Of a stretch of DNA of 64,000 bases, positions 34,463-43,955 are shown one piece after another (positions within the stretch are counted from its first letter, which is position 1; each line of letters begins with the position of its first letter). The translations under genes and the position numbers were made by a program. This DNA comes from Ignavibacteriales bacterium (GTDB lineage Bacteria > Bacteroidota > Ignavibacteria > UBA10030), in NCBI GenBank assembly GCA_026390595.1, contig JAPLFQ010000025.1:62001-126000 (forward strand). The letters are read 5' to 3'. The notes below the pieces were generated by a model, which was not told the origin of the DNA, did no database searches, and worked only from the letters and a program-made list of their open reading frames with translations.

Positions 34463-35503
34463 TTAATACCACATCCGTACCGAGAACCGCTGCACCTGAT
34501 TGAAAATCCCGAACGGTGTATACGCGTAGTCGACGGCGAAGTACTTGTACTGGACGCCGAGGCCATAAGAGAGCGAGTGCTCATCCGCGGGTCCGACATA
34601 GCCGACTCTCGCCGATACAACGTCCATGAAGACGTACTCGAGTCCGATTTTCATCTGCTCGGGGAAGTCCCGGGGATGTTCGGCATCCACCGTCACGAGA
34701 AGCGACTGCTTTTCGCGATAGAAACCGACCAGATCGAACACGTTCATCGACACTCCAAGCTTGAAGGCGAGAGGGAGCTGGAAACTCTCTTTCTGATATT
34801 TTACCTCGCGGGCAAAGTTCCTGACTGCCATGCCAAGTGTCAGACTCTTGTATCCGGTTCTGTAAATCAGGCCGAAATCGAAGGCGATGACATCGACGGC
34901 GTTCCTGCTGTCGCCGACAACCGTCGCGTCAGTGTAGCTTCCCGCTGTTCCTACATACGATGCCTGTGTGATGCCGGTGCCGAGATCTTGGCGAACGAAT
35001 TTGACGTTACCGCCAACCGAGAACTTGTCGGTCAATGCGCGTGCATACCCGAGACCAACGGCGTAGGCGTTCGGTTTGATTGATCCGACATCCAGGAATC
35101 CCTGAGAATTGTTTGCGAGTATGGTCGCCTCAATGTTGCCGTAGTCGGCATATTGGAAGGAGATCCCGAATACACCGAGATCGCCGGCCTTTATGGCGGC
35201 GCCGAGACTGTATTGCTTGATGTCGGCAATCCAGTTTACTGAACCGAGCGATACGTCGACGGTTCCGTCCAGTCGTGCCATGCCTGCCGGATTATAGAAC
35301 AGGGAGGCCGAGTTACCGTCGACCGCGGTGAAGGCATCAGCGAGTGCTCCTTGGCGGGCACTCAAGCCGACGCTCAGGAATTTCATGCCTGTCTGTGCCA
35401 GCTTGGCGTCGGTCCGTTCCTGGGCCCTCGTCATGGTTGAAATCAGAGTGACCATCATCGCGAGGAGGATGAGGTACTGAGAGAATGTTCTGCTCTTACG
35501 CAT
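34463..35503 (-). CDS. PorV/PorQ-like outer-membrane barrel (copy 2)
   Basis: Outer-membrane barrel of 346 residues with signal peptide (to MTRAQ). Family blocks are SVGLSARQGALADAFTAV, NSASLFYNPAGMARLDG and EHPRDFPEQMKIGLEYVFMDVVSARVGY, the last shared with copy 1. It resembles PorV more closely than copy 1, including the KLAQTGMKFLSVG opening. It lies 32 bases after the FN3 protein gene, so the two are co-transcribed. Likely role: export or surface delivery of that protein through T9SS (inference). The true PorV of the species could be elsewhere. Confidence 0.82.
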   Translation of the reverse strand: MRKSRTFSQYLILLAMMVTLISTMTRAQERTDAKLAQTGMKFLSVGLSARQGALADAFTAVDGNSASLFYNPAGMARLDGTVDVSLGSVNWIADIKQYSLGAAIKAGDLGVFGISFQYADYGNIEATILANNSQGFLDVGSIKPNAYAVGLGYARALTDKFSVGGNVKFVRQDLGTGITQASYVGTAGSYTDATVVGDSRNAVDVIAFDFGLIYRTGYKSLTLGMAVRNFAREVKYQKESFQLPLAFKLGVSMNVFDLVGFYREKQSLLVTVDAEHPRDFPEQMKIGLEYVFMDVVSARVGYVGPADEHSLSYGLGVQYKYFAVDYAYTPFGIFNQVQRFSVRMWY

Positions 35504-35535
35504 GAGATGTACCTATCAAATGAGTGGTGTAATAT

Positions 35536-37698
35536 TTATCGGACGACGACGAGCTTCTTGATCGTCTTCTCACCAGTGTCTTTGTTTTCAATAACAACAA
35601 TGTAAATACCGCTCACGATAACCTGGTTGGCAGAGGTGATGGAATTCCAGTATGCATCACCCGTTCCGTCTTCGTGAACGATCTTTTTAATGAGCTCTCC
35701 GAGCTCGGTGTAGATGCTGATGACGCAGTTGCCGGGGATATTGAAAAATGCAATCTTATCCGGCTCGCTTGGGAACCGAAGTGTATTTTCGCTCGAAGAA
35801 ATCACATACGGATTTGGGGCAATGCGAATCTGACTCGCGCTCGTTCCGGCCTGCCGCTTAAGGAATGCCGGGTCGTATGTCCTGGTGTAGAACAGGTTGC
35901 TCTCGAGCACGCCGGCAGGTGTCCGCGTCACCGGATCGGCGGCAATTGGATTTCCGAACGACGAGATATAATAGTAGTACGAGATACCCCGGGTCGCGGC
36001 GACATCGTTGTATGCATACGTCTTGGACGCGTCATACTTTACGTTTGCATCGCTCGGTTTCGTTCCACCGCACTGGTACACCAATCGGTACGTGCTGTCG
36101 ATCCGACCGGTTGCCCGATAAACCTTGTACCCCGCAAATCCATTTGCAGATTCCTTTGGATTGGGGTCCCAAGTCAGTGCAATGCGATCACCGCCGCCGC
36201 GCACATTGAATGTCGCTGGCGGATAAGGCGGTTTTGGAATATTGAATCCGGATTTAAAGTTCGCCGCCGCCCGTCGTACTGTTTCTAACAAATTCAGGCG
36301 ACCAGAGAGAACGGAATCATTCTTCGCCTTGGTGGTGATTGTCCCTCGTTTGTACTGTAATCCTACACTCACGCACTGATCAAACGTCAGGCCGCTGACA
36401 CCTTCTACCAAGACGATCCTCACACTCTGTCCTGGTGCGAGCGTGTACGGGCCGTACCCCGTTCCATTCGACCAGCCGCCCGGAGCGCCATCGCCGATAT
36501 TGCCCATCACTGTCTGCTCTGAGAACTTTCCGGCGGGATCAACAAGCCACGCATGGCGAGGAGCGTGCCCTTCCACCCCTTTCGCGTACTGCAACTTCAT
36601 GGCGTCACTGTTGAACTGCTTGTCGGCGTTTGATGTGATTGGATCATCCGAGGCTATGAAACTTGTGGTCGTTGGTTGATTCGGATCGTTCACGCGCTCT
36701 GTCGCAGATTTGTCCGCATAGAGTGGTCCGTTCCCCGCGAACTGTGCTCCGCCGAGGCGCCAATTTGTGTCGGAGGCTTGAAGAAAGCCCGAAGGTGACA
36801 GCGACGGGTTGAAGATCGGCTCGCCGATGTTATCAAAGGTCGCTGCGTTCGGTGAACTTCCTGCCGTCGGCTTGGCCGATGCATTATGAAAGCCTAGCCA
36901 TGTGTACATGACCCTGACATCATTCTCCGATGCGGGAATCAAATTGTTCTTTGTGTCCTGTGGAAATCCCCGGGCATCATTCATTGCATTGATCCCCCAG
37001 CGGGCGGAGTTGTTAACCTGATATCCTGGGCCGGTTCCTCCAGTCGCATACCGGAACTGCCAGTAAAACGTGACGCCAGTCAGGGTCTTCGCCGTCAGAC
37101 CTATCTCAGGATTGCCCGTGTTTGTGAACGTATAATCCATGATATGGTAGTTGTCGTGATACTGCTGCCCGAACGCGTAGATTCTTCTCTCTATTGTGAT
37201 GCCTAGACCGGTGATAGCCTTATTGTAGATCATCCGGTCCGATTTGAGCGTGTCGGTGACAGCTTTGATCTCCTCCGGATTAGAGAAAGAAGGGGATCCG
37301 TCTACGAACACGAGCGGCGGATCGAACTGGGCGTACACATCAAACGTCTTCGGATAGAACTGATTGTTGCCGTTCCACCGCGGTCCAAGCTGAATGACCT
37401 TTGTATCCCAGTTGGTACCATTCTGGTCCGTGAAATTCTTTGCGCCCATCCAGAACCCTTTTGCAGCCTGATTGTCAGCTCGGTTGACCAATGCCGGCCA
37501 GCGCAAGCCATATTGCTGCTCGAGGACATTTCCTTCCTCTATTTCCCCGCCTTTTTCAGAATACCAGTTGTGGAGCGAGCCGACCTGAATCCACTTGACC
37601 TGTCCCTGGGCCTGTGCTCGGTCGCTCATCATAACCAGCATGACCATCGTCGCGAGGAAGAAAAAGTATATCGTTGTTATCTTCATAAGCTTGTTCAT
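35536..37698 (-). CDS. ~720-residue secreted FN3 protein of a TonB/PorV module (copy 2)
   Basis: Exported protein of 720 residues with a signal peptide (to RAQAQ). An N-terminal region of unknown fold (about 35-490; LHNWYSEKGGEIEEG, YAQFDPPLVFVDGSPSFSN, RRIYAFGQQYHDNYHIMDY) is followed by PKPPYPP, an FN3-like domain (about 505-610; DRIALTWDPNP...GYKVYRATG) and a C-terminal domain from IAPNPYVISSSE to TIKKLVVVR. Layout and ending match copy 1 at 22852, although the N-terminal parts have diverged, so binding specificity may differ. The stop is 32 bases before the PorV-like start. Function inferred only from context. Confidence 0.78.
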   Translation of the reverse strand: MNKLMKITTIYFFFLATMVMLVMMSDRAQAQGQVKWIQVGSLHNWYSEKGGEIEEGNVLEQQYGLRWPALVNRADNQAAKGFWMGAKNFTDQNGTNWDTKVIQLGPRWNGNNQFYPKTFDVYAQFDPPLVFVDGSPSFSNPEEIKAVTDTLKSDRMIYNKAITGLGITIERRIYAFGQQYHDNYHIMDYTFTNTGNPEIGLTAKTLTGVTFYWQFRYATGGTGPGYQVNNSARWGINAMNDARGFPQDTKNNLIPASENDVRVMYTWLGFHNASAKPTAGSSPNAATFDNIGEPIFNPSLSPSGFLQASDTNWRLGGAQFAGNGPLYADKSATERVNDPNQPTTTSFIASDDPITSNADKQFNSDAMKLQYAKGVEGHAPRHAWLVDPAGKFSEQTVMGNIGDGAPGGWSNGTGYGPYTLAPGQSVRIVLVEGVSGLTFDQCVSVGLQYKRGTITTKAKNDSVLSGRLNLLETVRRAAANFKSGFNIPKPPYPPATFNVRGGGDRIALTWDPNPKESANGFAGYKVYRATGRIDSTYRLVYQCGGTKPSDANVKYDASKTYAYNDVAATRGISYYYYISSFGNPIAADPVTRTPAGVLESNLFYTRTYDPAFLKRQAGTSASQIRIAPNPYVISSSENTLRFPSEPDKIAFFNIPGNCVISIYTELGELIKKIVHEDGTGDAYWNSITSANQVIVSGIYIVVIENKDTGEKTIKKLVVVR

Positions 37699-37751
37699 AA
37701 GTTCCTCATTATACTGATACGCACTTCAGGAAATTTCGTCTTTTCTAAAAT

Positions 37752-37829
37752 TCTCACGCCAAGCCGCAAAGAACGCAAAGTTGTTTTTGTATCTGGTCTT
37801 TCTCTGCGGCTTTGCGCATTTGCGTGAAA
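37752..37829. repeat. Inverted repeat, CACGCAAAG family
   Basis: TCTCACGCCAAGCCGCAAAG...CGCAAAG at the left faces CTGCGGCTTTGCGCATTTGCGTGA at the right. It fills the gap between the TonB receptor stop and the FN3 gene. Confidence 0.75.
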
Positions 37830-37837
37830 CTTCTTCA

Positions 37838-40800
37838 CTAGAACAGATCGAACGACATTCTCAGGCCGAAGTAGAAGTCGCGTGGATTGAGGAAGTTCCA
37901 CCAATCCTGCGTCGGCATATGAATATAGGCTTTGTCCTTGATTACCTGGTCAACCTCGCTTTGATTTGCGGGCTGCCATGCATTGTTGACCCAGCGGAAA
38001 TATGAACGGGTTGTATATTCATAGTAAATCGGCGTGGCGTACTTGGTCGCGACCTCGGTAAGTTTGTTGGTGAATACCATGGGCTGATACGCAACATCCG
38101 CCTTGCGATAGTCACCCGGTTGGTCGCTGCCTGGAATTTGGCCGTAGTACTGATTCATATCTTCCGACAAGTGCAGCGATTTCAGATAGCGGTCGTAATC
38201 CGTACCATCCACGAAACCATACGTCGTCAGCTGCTTGAGATTCAGGACGTTGTTGACGTCCATGAAGAGCATGAGATTGACGCGATCGAAGAGGGTGAAG
38301 TTCTTACTCACGCGGATATCCAGGCCGAACTGGTTCTTCCATTGAAGGTTGTTTGAAACGCCGGGGAATGACCCGCCGCCAACATAGGTGAAATAGAAGC
38401 CGGAACTGTACGAGCCGAGTACGCTGAGGCGCAAGTCTGCGAGAGGACTGATGCCGGCAAATGTGGGACCGAAATCCAGAGGCGTGAAGAAATCGATGTT
38501 CGCGCGTGCGTACGGTTGTGGGATCGGCTTGGACTGGACGGGGTTTGTGCGTTGGTAGTTTCTCTGATCCACAGCGTTTTGGTATTGGACGGCCCATCCA
38601 AAGCGACCGCTCGTGCTGACCATGTACGTATAGTTCACAAAACCCTGAATCCAGTTTCCGCGGTTTTTCCTGAGCGTAATTTCAAAACCACGAACGTCTT
38701 CGTACAGATTGTTCGTCGAAACTGTATAATCCGGCGTGTTATTGTAGCCAATGTACTCGGTGGTCGTGCGCTCATTGCTGATATCCTTGTAGTAGGCAGC
38801 AATGCGCAGGAGGAACATGTCCATGATATTGTTCTCAAATCCCAGCTCGTACGCAACAGTCTTTTCCAGCTGGAGATTTGGGTCCGCGAGTCGTACGATA
38901 TTCGAACTCGCGGTTTCGTGCCTGATCAGGTACAGGTTTTCCGGCTGAGGCATCGAGCGGAAATGACCGTAGTTGAAATAGAGTTTAGCATTATCCGTGA
39001 TCGGGAAGGCAATGTTCAACCGTGGCATCACGGTCATGACATACTTGGTTGGCTCTTTCTGCAGCAATGTGTCGATTCCGAACGACTGTAAACCCTGGAA
39101 AAGCCTCGTGTAGGGGTCGTAGACAAACCATTCTCCGCCGGCGTGCGACATTGCAAAACGGAGCCCGGCGTCAACAACCATGCCCTCGAACTCGAGCTTG
39201 TCCTTTACATAAGCTTCCAACCTCGTGGGATAAGTATGCCAGTTTGAGAGTGATCTGCCTGTTGCCAGCACCATGTCAACGGAGCCATAGTTGACGGCGT
39301 TGTCTGTGTAAGCGAATTCAATCCCTCCTTTGAACTCGTTGAACCGGTCGAGCTGGCTGGTAATGTCGAACTTCAGGGTATACGATGTAATCTTGCTGCT
39401 GTCGCGAGCGTTGCTCATGCCGACACCCATACGCATGCCTTCGATTCCGGTCAGTGACGTGACTCCCGGAGTAGGGAAGAACCCGAAGGGTGCTTCGTCG
39501 AGATAGTAACTGTTTCCGAACTTGTAGATACGCGACGTATCGCGCGTCCGTCCCGGGTTGGTGCTGTACTGGGAGGCGAATCTCTGGGCTACGACTTCGT
39601 AGAACGTTGTCGGGCTGATGACGTGCGTAAGCTTGGCGCCAATGATCTGGCGGTTGACACTGTTCGGTGCCCAATAGTCTGTCGTGAACAGGCGTGTGTC
39701 AATGTAACTCACGCGGTTCATAACGCTGCCTTCGGTAGCCGCGGAGCTGAAGCTCCCGTAGGTGCCGGTCTGGTTGATATCCACCGATTCATTTCGACCA
39801 ACGGTTCCTTCGACCATCAACTTCATCGTGTTCGAAAGGTCGGAGGTGACCTTCAACGTCGTGCTATAGTCGTTGTAGCCGTCACGTGAGAGTGGGACGG
39901 CGAATTGGTTGTTCTGACTTCGGAATGACGCGTAGAACCGGAGGTTTCCAAGACCCTCGCCTCCGGGAACAGGTCCGCCAAGGCCAAAGTCGATATCGTA
40001 GTCGGGCTTGGTAATGTCAAAATTCTTCCGGTGCTGCCACTTCCAGACATCCTGTGCCGCTGCTGGCGTGAGGTCGTTTGTGGGGTCGTTGTCGCTCAGC
40101 AGTGCCTGTGAGATTGCGTTCCATCCGCCGAAGACCGCATACTGTTCCTGCGTCCAGGGGTCCCACTTTCCGTTGTTCGTCCCGGTCCACGCGACAGCAT
40201 TGTCAAGGAAGGGGCGCACCCAGTACGAACTCGCATCATTCGGTGCGATTCCGAAGTACTTTCTTGTTGGCGGGCTCATGCGCGCTTGCATGCCAACGTT
40301 GTATTTCTTGGGGCTTCCCTCTTTCGTGACAACGTTGATTACGCCGGAGCGGATGTTGCCATACTCTGCACTGAATCCGCCGGTCTGAATCTGGAATTCC
40401 TGGACAGCGAGAAGGCTGATAGCAGTATATGGCTGATTGTTCCTCTCATCCCTCATCGTCAGACCGTCTGCCATGAATGCAGTCTGCTCAGAGCCTCCTC
40501 CACGGATTGTAAGACCCTGCACGCCGGCTTCAAGTCCGATGACGCTGGACACCTGAGACACCGGCAGGTTTTCCACTTCCCGTGCGGTGATGTTCGCCCG
40601 ACTTGCGGCAACGTCCCGTTCAACGACAGGGCGTGTGGCAACAATAACCACCTCCTGCGCCTGGATGGCCTGCTCACTCATCTTGAATTCCATCTGAGTG
40701 GTCTGGTTGATGTTCACACGTACGTCGATCTGGGTGGAGGGAGTGTAGCCCAGAACGGAGGCGCGGATACGGTAGGTGCCCGGCGGGACGCTCAAGATCG

Positions 40801-40984
40801 TGAAGAACCCTTCGAAGTTGGACGCGGCACCAATCAGCGTGCCTTCCACTACGATGTTCGCACCGACGATCGCTTCTCCCGTCCGCGCATCAACTACTTT
40901 TCCAGCTATCTTGCCCGATTGCGCCCAGGCGACTGAAGCCGAGAACAGTAACAAGATGCTAAGGACGTATCTAACGGACTTCAT
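37838..40984 (-). CDS. TonB-dependent outer-membrane receptor (copy 2)
   Basis: Barrel receptor of 1048 residues: signal peptide (to ASVAWAQ), carboxypeptidase-regulatory-like domain (about 24-105; GKIAGKVVDARTGEAIVGANI), plug (about 125-235; AQEVVIVATRPVVERD, LPVSQVSSVIGLEAGVQGL, IRGGGSEQTAFMADGL, FSAEYGNIRSGVINVVTKEG) and a barrel ending DFYFGLRMSFDLF. ATG 40984 has AGGAG eight bases upstream and replaces the in-frame start at 41017. Copy 1 at 26561 shares the plan and motifs. It heads the second receptor/FN3/PorV module. The substrate is unknown. Confidence 0.88.
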   Translation of the reverse strand: MKSVRYVLSILLLFSASVAWAQSGKIAGKVVDARTGEAIVGANIVVEGTLIGAASNFEGFFTILSVPPGTYRIRASVLGYTPSTQIDVRVNINQTTQMEFKMSEQAIQAQEVVIVATRPVVERDVAASRANITAREVENLPVSQVSSVIGLEAGVQGLTIRGGGSEQTAFMADGLTMRDERNNQPYTAISLLAVQEFQIQTGGFSAEYGNIRSGVINVVTKEGSPKKYNVGMQARMSPPTRKYFGIAPNDASSYWVRPFLDNAVAWTGTNNGKWDPWTQEQYAVFGGWNAISQALLSDNDPTNDLTPAAAQDVWKWQHRKNFDITKPDYDIDFGLGGPVPGGEGLGNLRFYASFRSQNNQFAVPLSRDGYNDYSTTLKVTSDLSNTMKLMVEGTVGRNESVDINQTGTYGSFSSAATEGSVMNRVSYIDTRLFTTDYWAPNSVNRQIIGAKLTHVISPTTFYEVVAQRFASQYSTNPGRTRDTSRIYKFGNSYYLDEAPFGFFPTPGVTSLTGIEGMRMGVGMSNARDSSKITSYTLKFDITSQLDRFNEFKGGIEFAYTDNAVNYGSVDMVLATGRSLSNWHTYPTRLEAYVKDKLEFEGMVVDAGLRFAMSHAGGEWFVYDPYTRLFQGLQSFGIDTLLQKEPTKYVMTVMPRLNIAFPITDNAKLYFNYGHFRSMPQPENLYLIRHETASSNIVRLADPNLQLEKTVAYELGFENNIMDMFLLRIAAYYKDISNERTTTEYIGYNNTPDYTVSTNNLYEDVRGFEITLRKNRGNWIQGFVNYTYMVSTSGRFGWAVQYQNAVDQRNYQRTNPVQSKPIPQPYARANIDFFTPLDFGPTFAGISPLADLRLSVLGSYSSGFYFTYVGGGSFPGVSNNLQWKNQFGLDIRVSKNFTLFDRVNLMLFMDVNNVLNLKQLTTYGFVDGTDYDRYLKSLHLSEDMNQYYGQIPGSDQPGDYRKADVAYQPMVFTNKLTEVATKYATPIYYEYTTRSYFRWVNNAWQPANQSEVDQVIKDKAYIHMPTQDWWNFLNPRDFYFGLRMSFDLF

Positions 40985-41004
40985 ATCATTATTCTCCTGA
41001 TACG

Positions 41005-41033
41005 ATTGTAAGATCAATAAGAGTAGTATCCAA
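41005..41033 (-). promoter_or_regulatory. Candidate promoter of TonB receptor copy 2
   Basis: On the minus strand TTGGAT (41028-41033), a 17-base spacer and TACAAT (41005-41010) precede the ATG at 40984. The predicted leader is very short (about 14 bases) and would start at the AGGAG site, which weakens the case. Confidence 0.3.
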
Positions 41034-41472
41034 AAAGGGGGGCATAGTGAGAGTGATGCAGCATGAGCTCCACGCCTGCATGGTCGAATAGTAGCCTGCG
41101 AGAATATTGAAAAACTTCGTCAGGATGTCAAGCGAAATGAGGCTGTCTCAGTCCCTTCGCAATCACCGTAAATGGAGAATGAGCGCTGTCATCTCGATGG
41201 ATACGCGAATTGTGCGTGAGTGCGTGCAGAGCCCTCACACCGGACGATGTTGGAAATAAAATCCGAATAGCACAATCGAAAATCATGAAGGTTTTAATGG
41301 GACGAAGAGGGATGAACGGGAGCTAGTGCCCTTGCCTGTAAGACGTAGAGGCGGTTCACTTGAGATGTCACTGGAGATGGGCTACTTGCAGAGTCAGCTG
41401 GAGAAATGAAAATGTAAGATGGAAGCATAGCTGAACAATGAACTTGTCAATTATGGTAGTCAGGCAGACAAG
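41034..41472. other. Gene-free region upstream of TonB receptor copy 2
   Basis: No coding frame, clear hairpin or repeat was recognised. It should hold upstream regulatory sequence of the receptor operon and the transcript end region of the amidase gene. Confidence 0.4.
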
Positions 41473-43062
41473 CTACTGAAGTGCTTTTTCGTAGTCCTCT
41501 TTGTACTGTTTGATCCCTTCGAATAGTGCATGAGCGACGTTCTGCTGCCCCTCCTGACTGCGGAGGATTTTTTCCTCCTGCCTGTTCGAGAGGAAGCCTG
41601 TTTCGACAAGTACATTCGGCATGGAAGCTCCCACGAGGACCAGAAATCCCGCCTGCTTGACACCGCTGTTTTGAATTTTCAACAGGTTCGCCATCGCCTC
41701 GCTCGCTCGCGCGGCGAATTCCTCGCTGTAGCGAATGAAAGCACTCTGGCGCATGGTGATGAGAATGAAGTTCTCTTCCGTCAACTCCTGGTACCGGTCC
41801 TTGTAGTTATCCTCGAGCTTGACCGCGTCGTTTTCCTTCTCGGCAATCCGAATTGCGCTTTCAGTCTTGCCGGGGCGGAGGATGTAGATTTCAAATCCGT
41901 TCGCAGAGGAAGGCTTCCGCTCGGTTGAGTTGCAGTGGATGCTGATGAAAAGCTTTCCCTCAGCGTCATTCGCAATTCTCCCCCTCTGGTAGAGCTCGAC
42001 GAACGTGTCGTTCTTCCGGGTGTACACGACCTCCACATCCTTCAGGTTTTGCTTGATAAGCTCTCCGAGTTTGAGCGCGACACCCAGGGCCACATCCTTC
42101 TCGCGGGTTCCGCTCACGCCGATTGTTCCGGGATCCTTCCCCCCGTGGCCTGCGTCGATGACGATCACATCCAGCCTGGAGCGATCACGTGCGCGCTGCA
42201 ACTTGTCCTGCGTCTCTCCCTGCTTTTTGACTGCTTCCGCCTTTTTGCTCTCGGGTTCTTCCTTTGGAACGGCGTTTCGTGTATGAAGAGCAATGAGCAG
42301 GTTCGAGTTCTGGCTGTCGATCAACGGGTCGACCTGGACGATATCGGGCGAAACCTGAAACGTCAGCTGAACTGACGTCGGCGACTGGAACACCAGCACC
42401 CTGCGAATGGCATCGACTGCCTTGAAGCGGCTGAGGGCCACTGTATCGGCCTGTGCATCGTTGATCGTGACGTAGAGCCAGCCATCATGCGATAGGAACG
42501 CGTCAAACGTGCCGAGTTTTCTGGGCGCTTTGATGGTGAGGAGATATCCGTTCTGACGGGATTCTATCGAGAGTCCTGTGACATCAAACTGGGATTCAGC
42601 GGCCACCGGTTCCTTGGTCACCAATCTCGAATCTGTCTGCAGCGACACGCCGAGAGGGGAGAGACGCTCAAGGAGGGAGACAAATTCGGACGCGGGCGCA
42701 TAGAACAGACTATCCTTGAGCACGATGCCCCTCGTTACCTGATACACGGAAGAGATGCTCGTTGTGATATCCGTGATGACCAGGAATGGGCTTCCGGCGG
42801 TAGCTTTCACGCGGTGATTTGGAAGGCGGACTTCGATCTTTCGCCGCTCCGGGCTTTTCGCGCTTGGCAGCGACATCGCTGCCGCGTACTCCTGCACCGA
42901 AATGAATACGACTCCGGCGCTGTCATAGCCGGGGACCGTCGTCATCTTGTCGCCGAACTGGATACGAAGCGAAGTGTTCTGGGCGAGTGCGATGAAAGGG
43001 GGAGAGCAGAGCAGGAAAACCAGGACTGCTGCAGCGGAAAGAGAAAAACGAGTGCTGGTCAT
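41473..43062 (-). CDS. Periplasmic N-acetylmuramoyl-L-alanine amidase (AmiC-like)
   Basis: Zinc amidase of 529 residues that splits daughter-cell peptidoglycan in related bacteria. Signal peptide (to IALAQ), an AMIN-like beta region (about 30-260), a charged linker with KKAEAVKKQGE, then Amidase_3 (about 296-520) with DAGHGG (303-308), Glu321 in GTREKD, ISIHCNS (His376) and VLVETGFLSN. Between the third and fourth motifs, ENDAVKLEDNYKDRYQELTEENF looks like the autoinhibitory helix insertion of division amidases. It has no T9SS domain, unlike the amidase at 8673, so it is the likely housekeeping copy. The ATG follows the yajQ stop directly (TAGATG). Confidence 0.9.
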   Translation of the reverse strand: MTSTRFSLSAAAVLVFLLCSPPFIALAQNTSLRIQFGDKMTTVPGYDSAGVVFISVQEYAAAMSLPSAKSPERRKIEVRLPNHRVKATAGSPFLVITDITTSISSVYQVTRGIVLKDSLFYAPASEFVSLLERLSPLGVSLQTDSRLVTKEPVAAESQFDVTGLSIESRQNGYLLTIKAPRKLGTFDAFLSHDGWLYVTINDAQADTVALSRFKAVDAIRRVLVFQSPTSVQLTFQVSPDIVQVDPLIDSQNSNLLIALHTRNAVPKEEPESKKAEAVKKQGETQDKLQRARDRSRLDVIVIDAGHGGKDPGTIGVSGTREKDVALGVALKLGELIKQNLKDVEVVYTRKNDTFVELYQRGRIANDAEGKLFISIHCNSTERKPSSANGFEIYILRPGKTESAIRIAEKENDAVKLEDNYKDRYQELTEENFILITMRQSAFIRYSEEFAARASEAMANLLKIQNSGVKQAGFLVLVGASMPNVLVETGFLSNRQEEKILRSQEGQQNVAHALFEGIKQYKEDYEKALQ

Positions 43063-43560
43063 CTATCGGTAATTAACGAATTGCACAGGGAACGATAAGT
43101 CGGCATCGCGCAGCAGCTGGATCACAGACTGCAGATCATCCTTGTCCTTCCCGCTCACTCGGACCTGATCCTCCATGATCTGGGCCTGTACTCGGACCTT
43201 TGAGTCCTTGATCATCTTCACAACTGCACGGGCATCATCCTTGCCGATCCCGACCACGAGTGTGATCACTTGTTTGACAGTGGCGCCTGTCGCGGGCTCC
43301 ATGGGACCATAGCGCAGCGCTTTGATCGACACGCCTCTTTTTATCAGCTTGGATTGGAGGATATCGACGGCGCTCTTGAGATGGAACTCGTCGATGGTAT
43401 GGAGGGTAATCTGCTTCTCGTTGGTATTGAAGTCGATTTGCGTCTTGGAGTCTTTGAAATCGTATCGCTGGATGATCTCTTTGCGGGCCTGATTGAGGGC
43501 GTTGTCGACTTCCTGGAGATTGACTTCGGAGACTATGTCAAATGAATTCTGCTGGGCCAT
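43063..43560 (-). CDS. yajQ: YajQ family nucleotide-binding protein
   Basis: Cytoplasmic protein of 165 residues, the normal YajQ/DUF520 length. Family blocks are FDIVSEVNLQEVDNALNQA, RYDFKDSKTQI, LQSKLIKRGVSIKAL and the C-terminal VRVSGKDKDDLQSVIQLLR. Some homologues bind cyclic di-GMP or other nucleotides; that is not shown here. It is coupled to the amidase gene downstream and follows the small membrane protein gene by 5 bases. Confidence 0.93.
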   Translation of the reverse strand: MAQQNSFDIVSEVNLQEVDNALNQARKEIIQRYDFKDSKTQIDFNTNEKQITLHTIDEFHLKSAVDILQSKLIKRGVSIKALRYGPMEPATGATVKQVITLVVGIGKDDARAVVKMIKDSKVRVQAQIMEDQVRVSGKDKDDLQSVIQLLRDADLSFPVQFVNYR

Positions 43561-43565
43561 GCACG

Positions 43566-43955
43566 TTAATTGATAATCTCAACAATGTTGCGCTGCGTGG
43601 TGACGCGGATACGGACGCGGATAGAATCCCCGTTTGTGGTGACGACTTTGCCGACCCCGGAAATTACACACTGGTCATCCTGAGCGCTTTCTATGTGGTA
43701 CGCCGCATTTGCATTCTCGCTCATCGGATAGACCTGCGACATAGAAATGTTGGTGAAACTCTTGCCACCTCCGCCCTGTGTCGGCGGCTTCCAGTAGTAC
43801 GCATTGGCGCGCGCCGCGAAGTTCTGGAGGTCAACGATGATTGCATTCCGCGAATCCTCAACCGTGTTGGCTGAGAACATGCTCACGCCGACATAAATCG
43901 CGATGCCGATGAGCATCATGCCCAGAACAACAAGGAAAAGCTGAGTTTGTCCCAT
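43566..43955 (-). CDS. Small membrane-anchored protein, pilin-like N-terminus
   Basis: Protein of 129 residues with one N-terminal helix (MGQTQLFLVVLGMMLIGIAIYVGVSMF) and a ~100-residue exported domain containing a glycine run (PTQGGGGKSF). The plan of a long N-terminal helix plus a small beta-rich head resembles a type II/IV pseudopilin, but no prepilin-peptidase site is seen. First gene of the run with yajQ and the amidase. Function unknown. Confidence 0.65.
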   Translation of the reverse strand: MGQTQLFLVVLGMMLIGIAIYVGVSMFSANTVEDSRNAIIVDLQNFAARANAYYWKPPTQGGGGKSFTNISMSQVYPMSENANAAYHIESAQDDQCVISGVGKVVTTNGDSIRVRIRVTTQRNIVEIIN

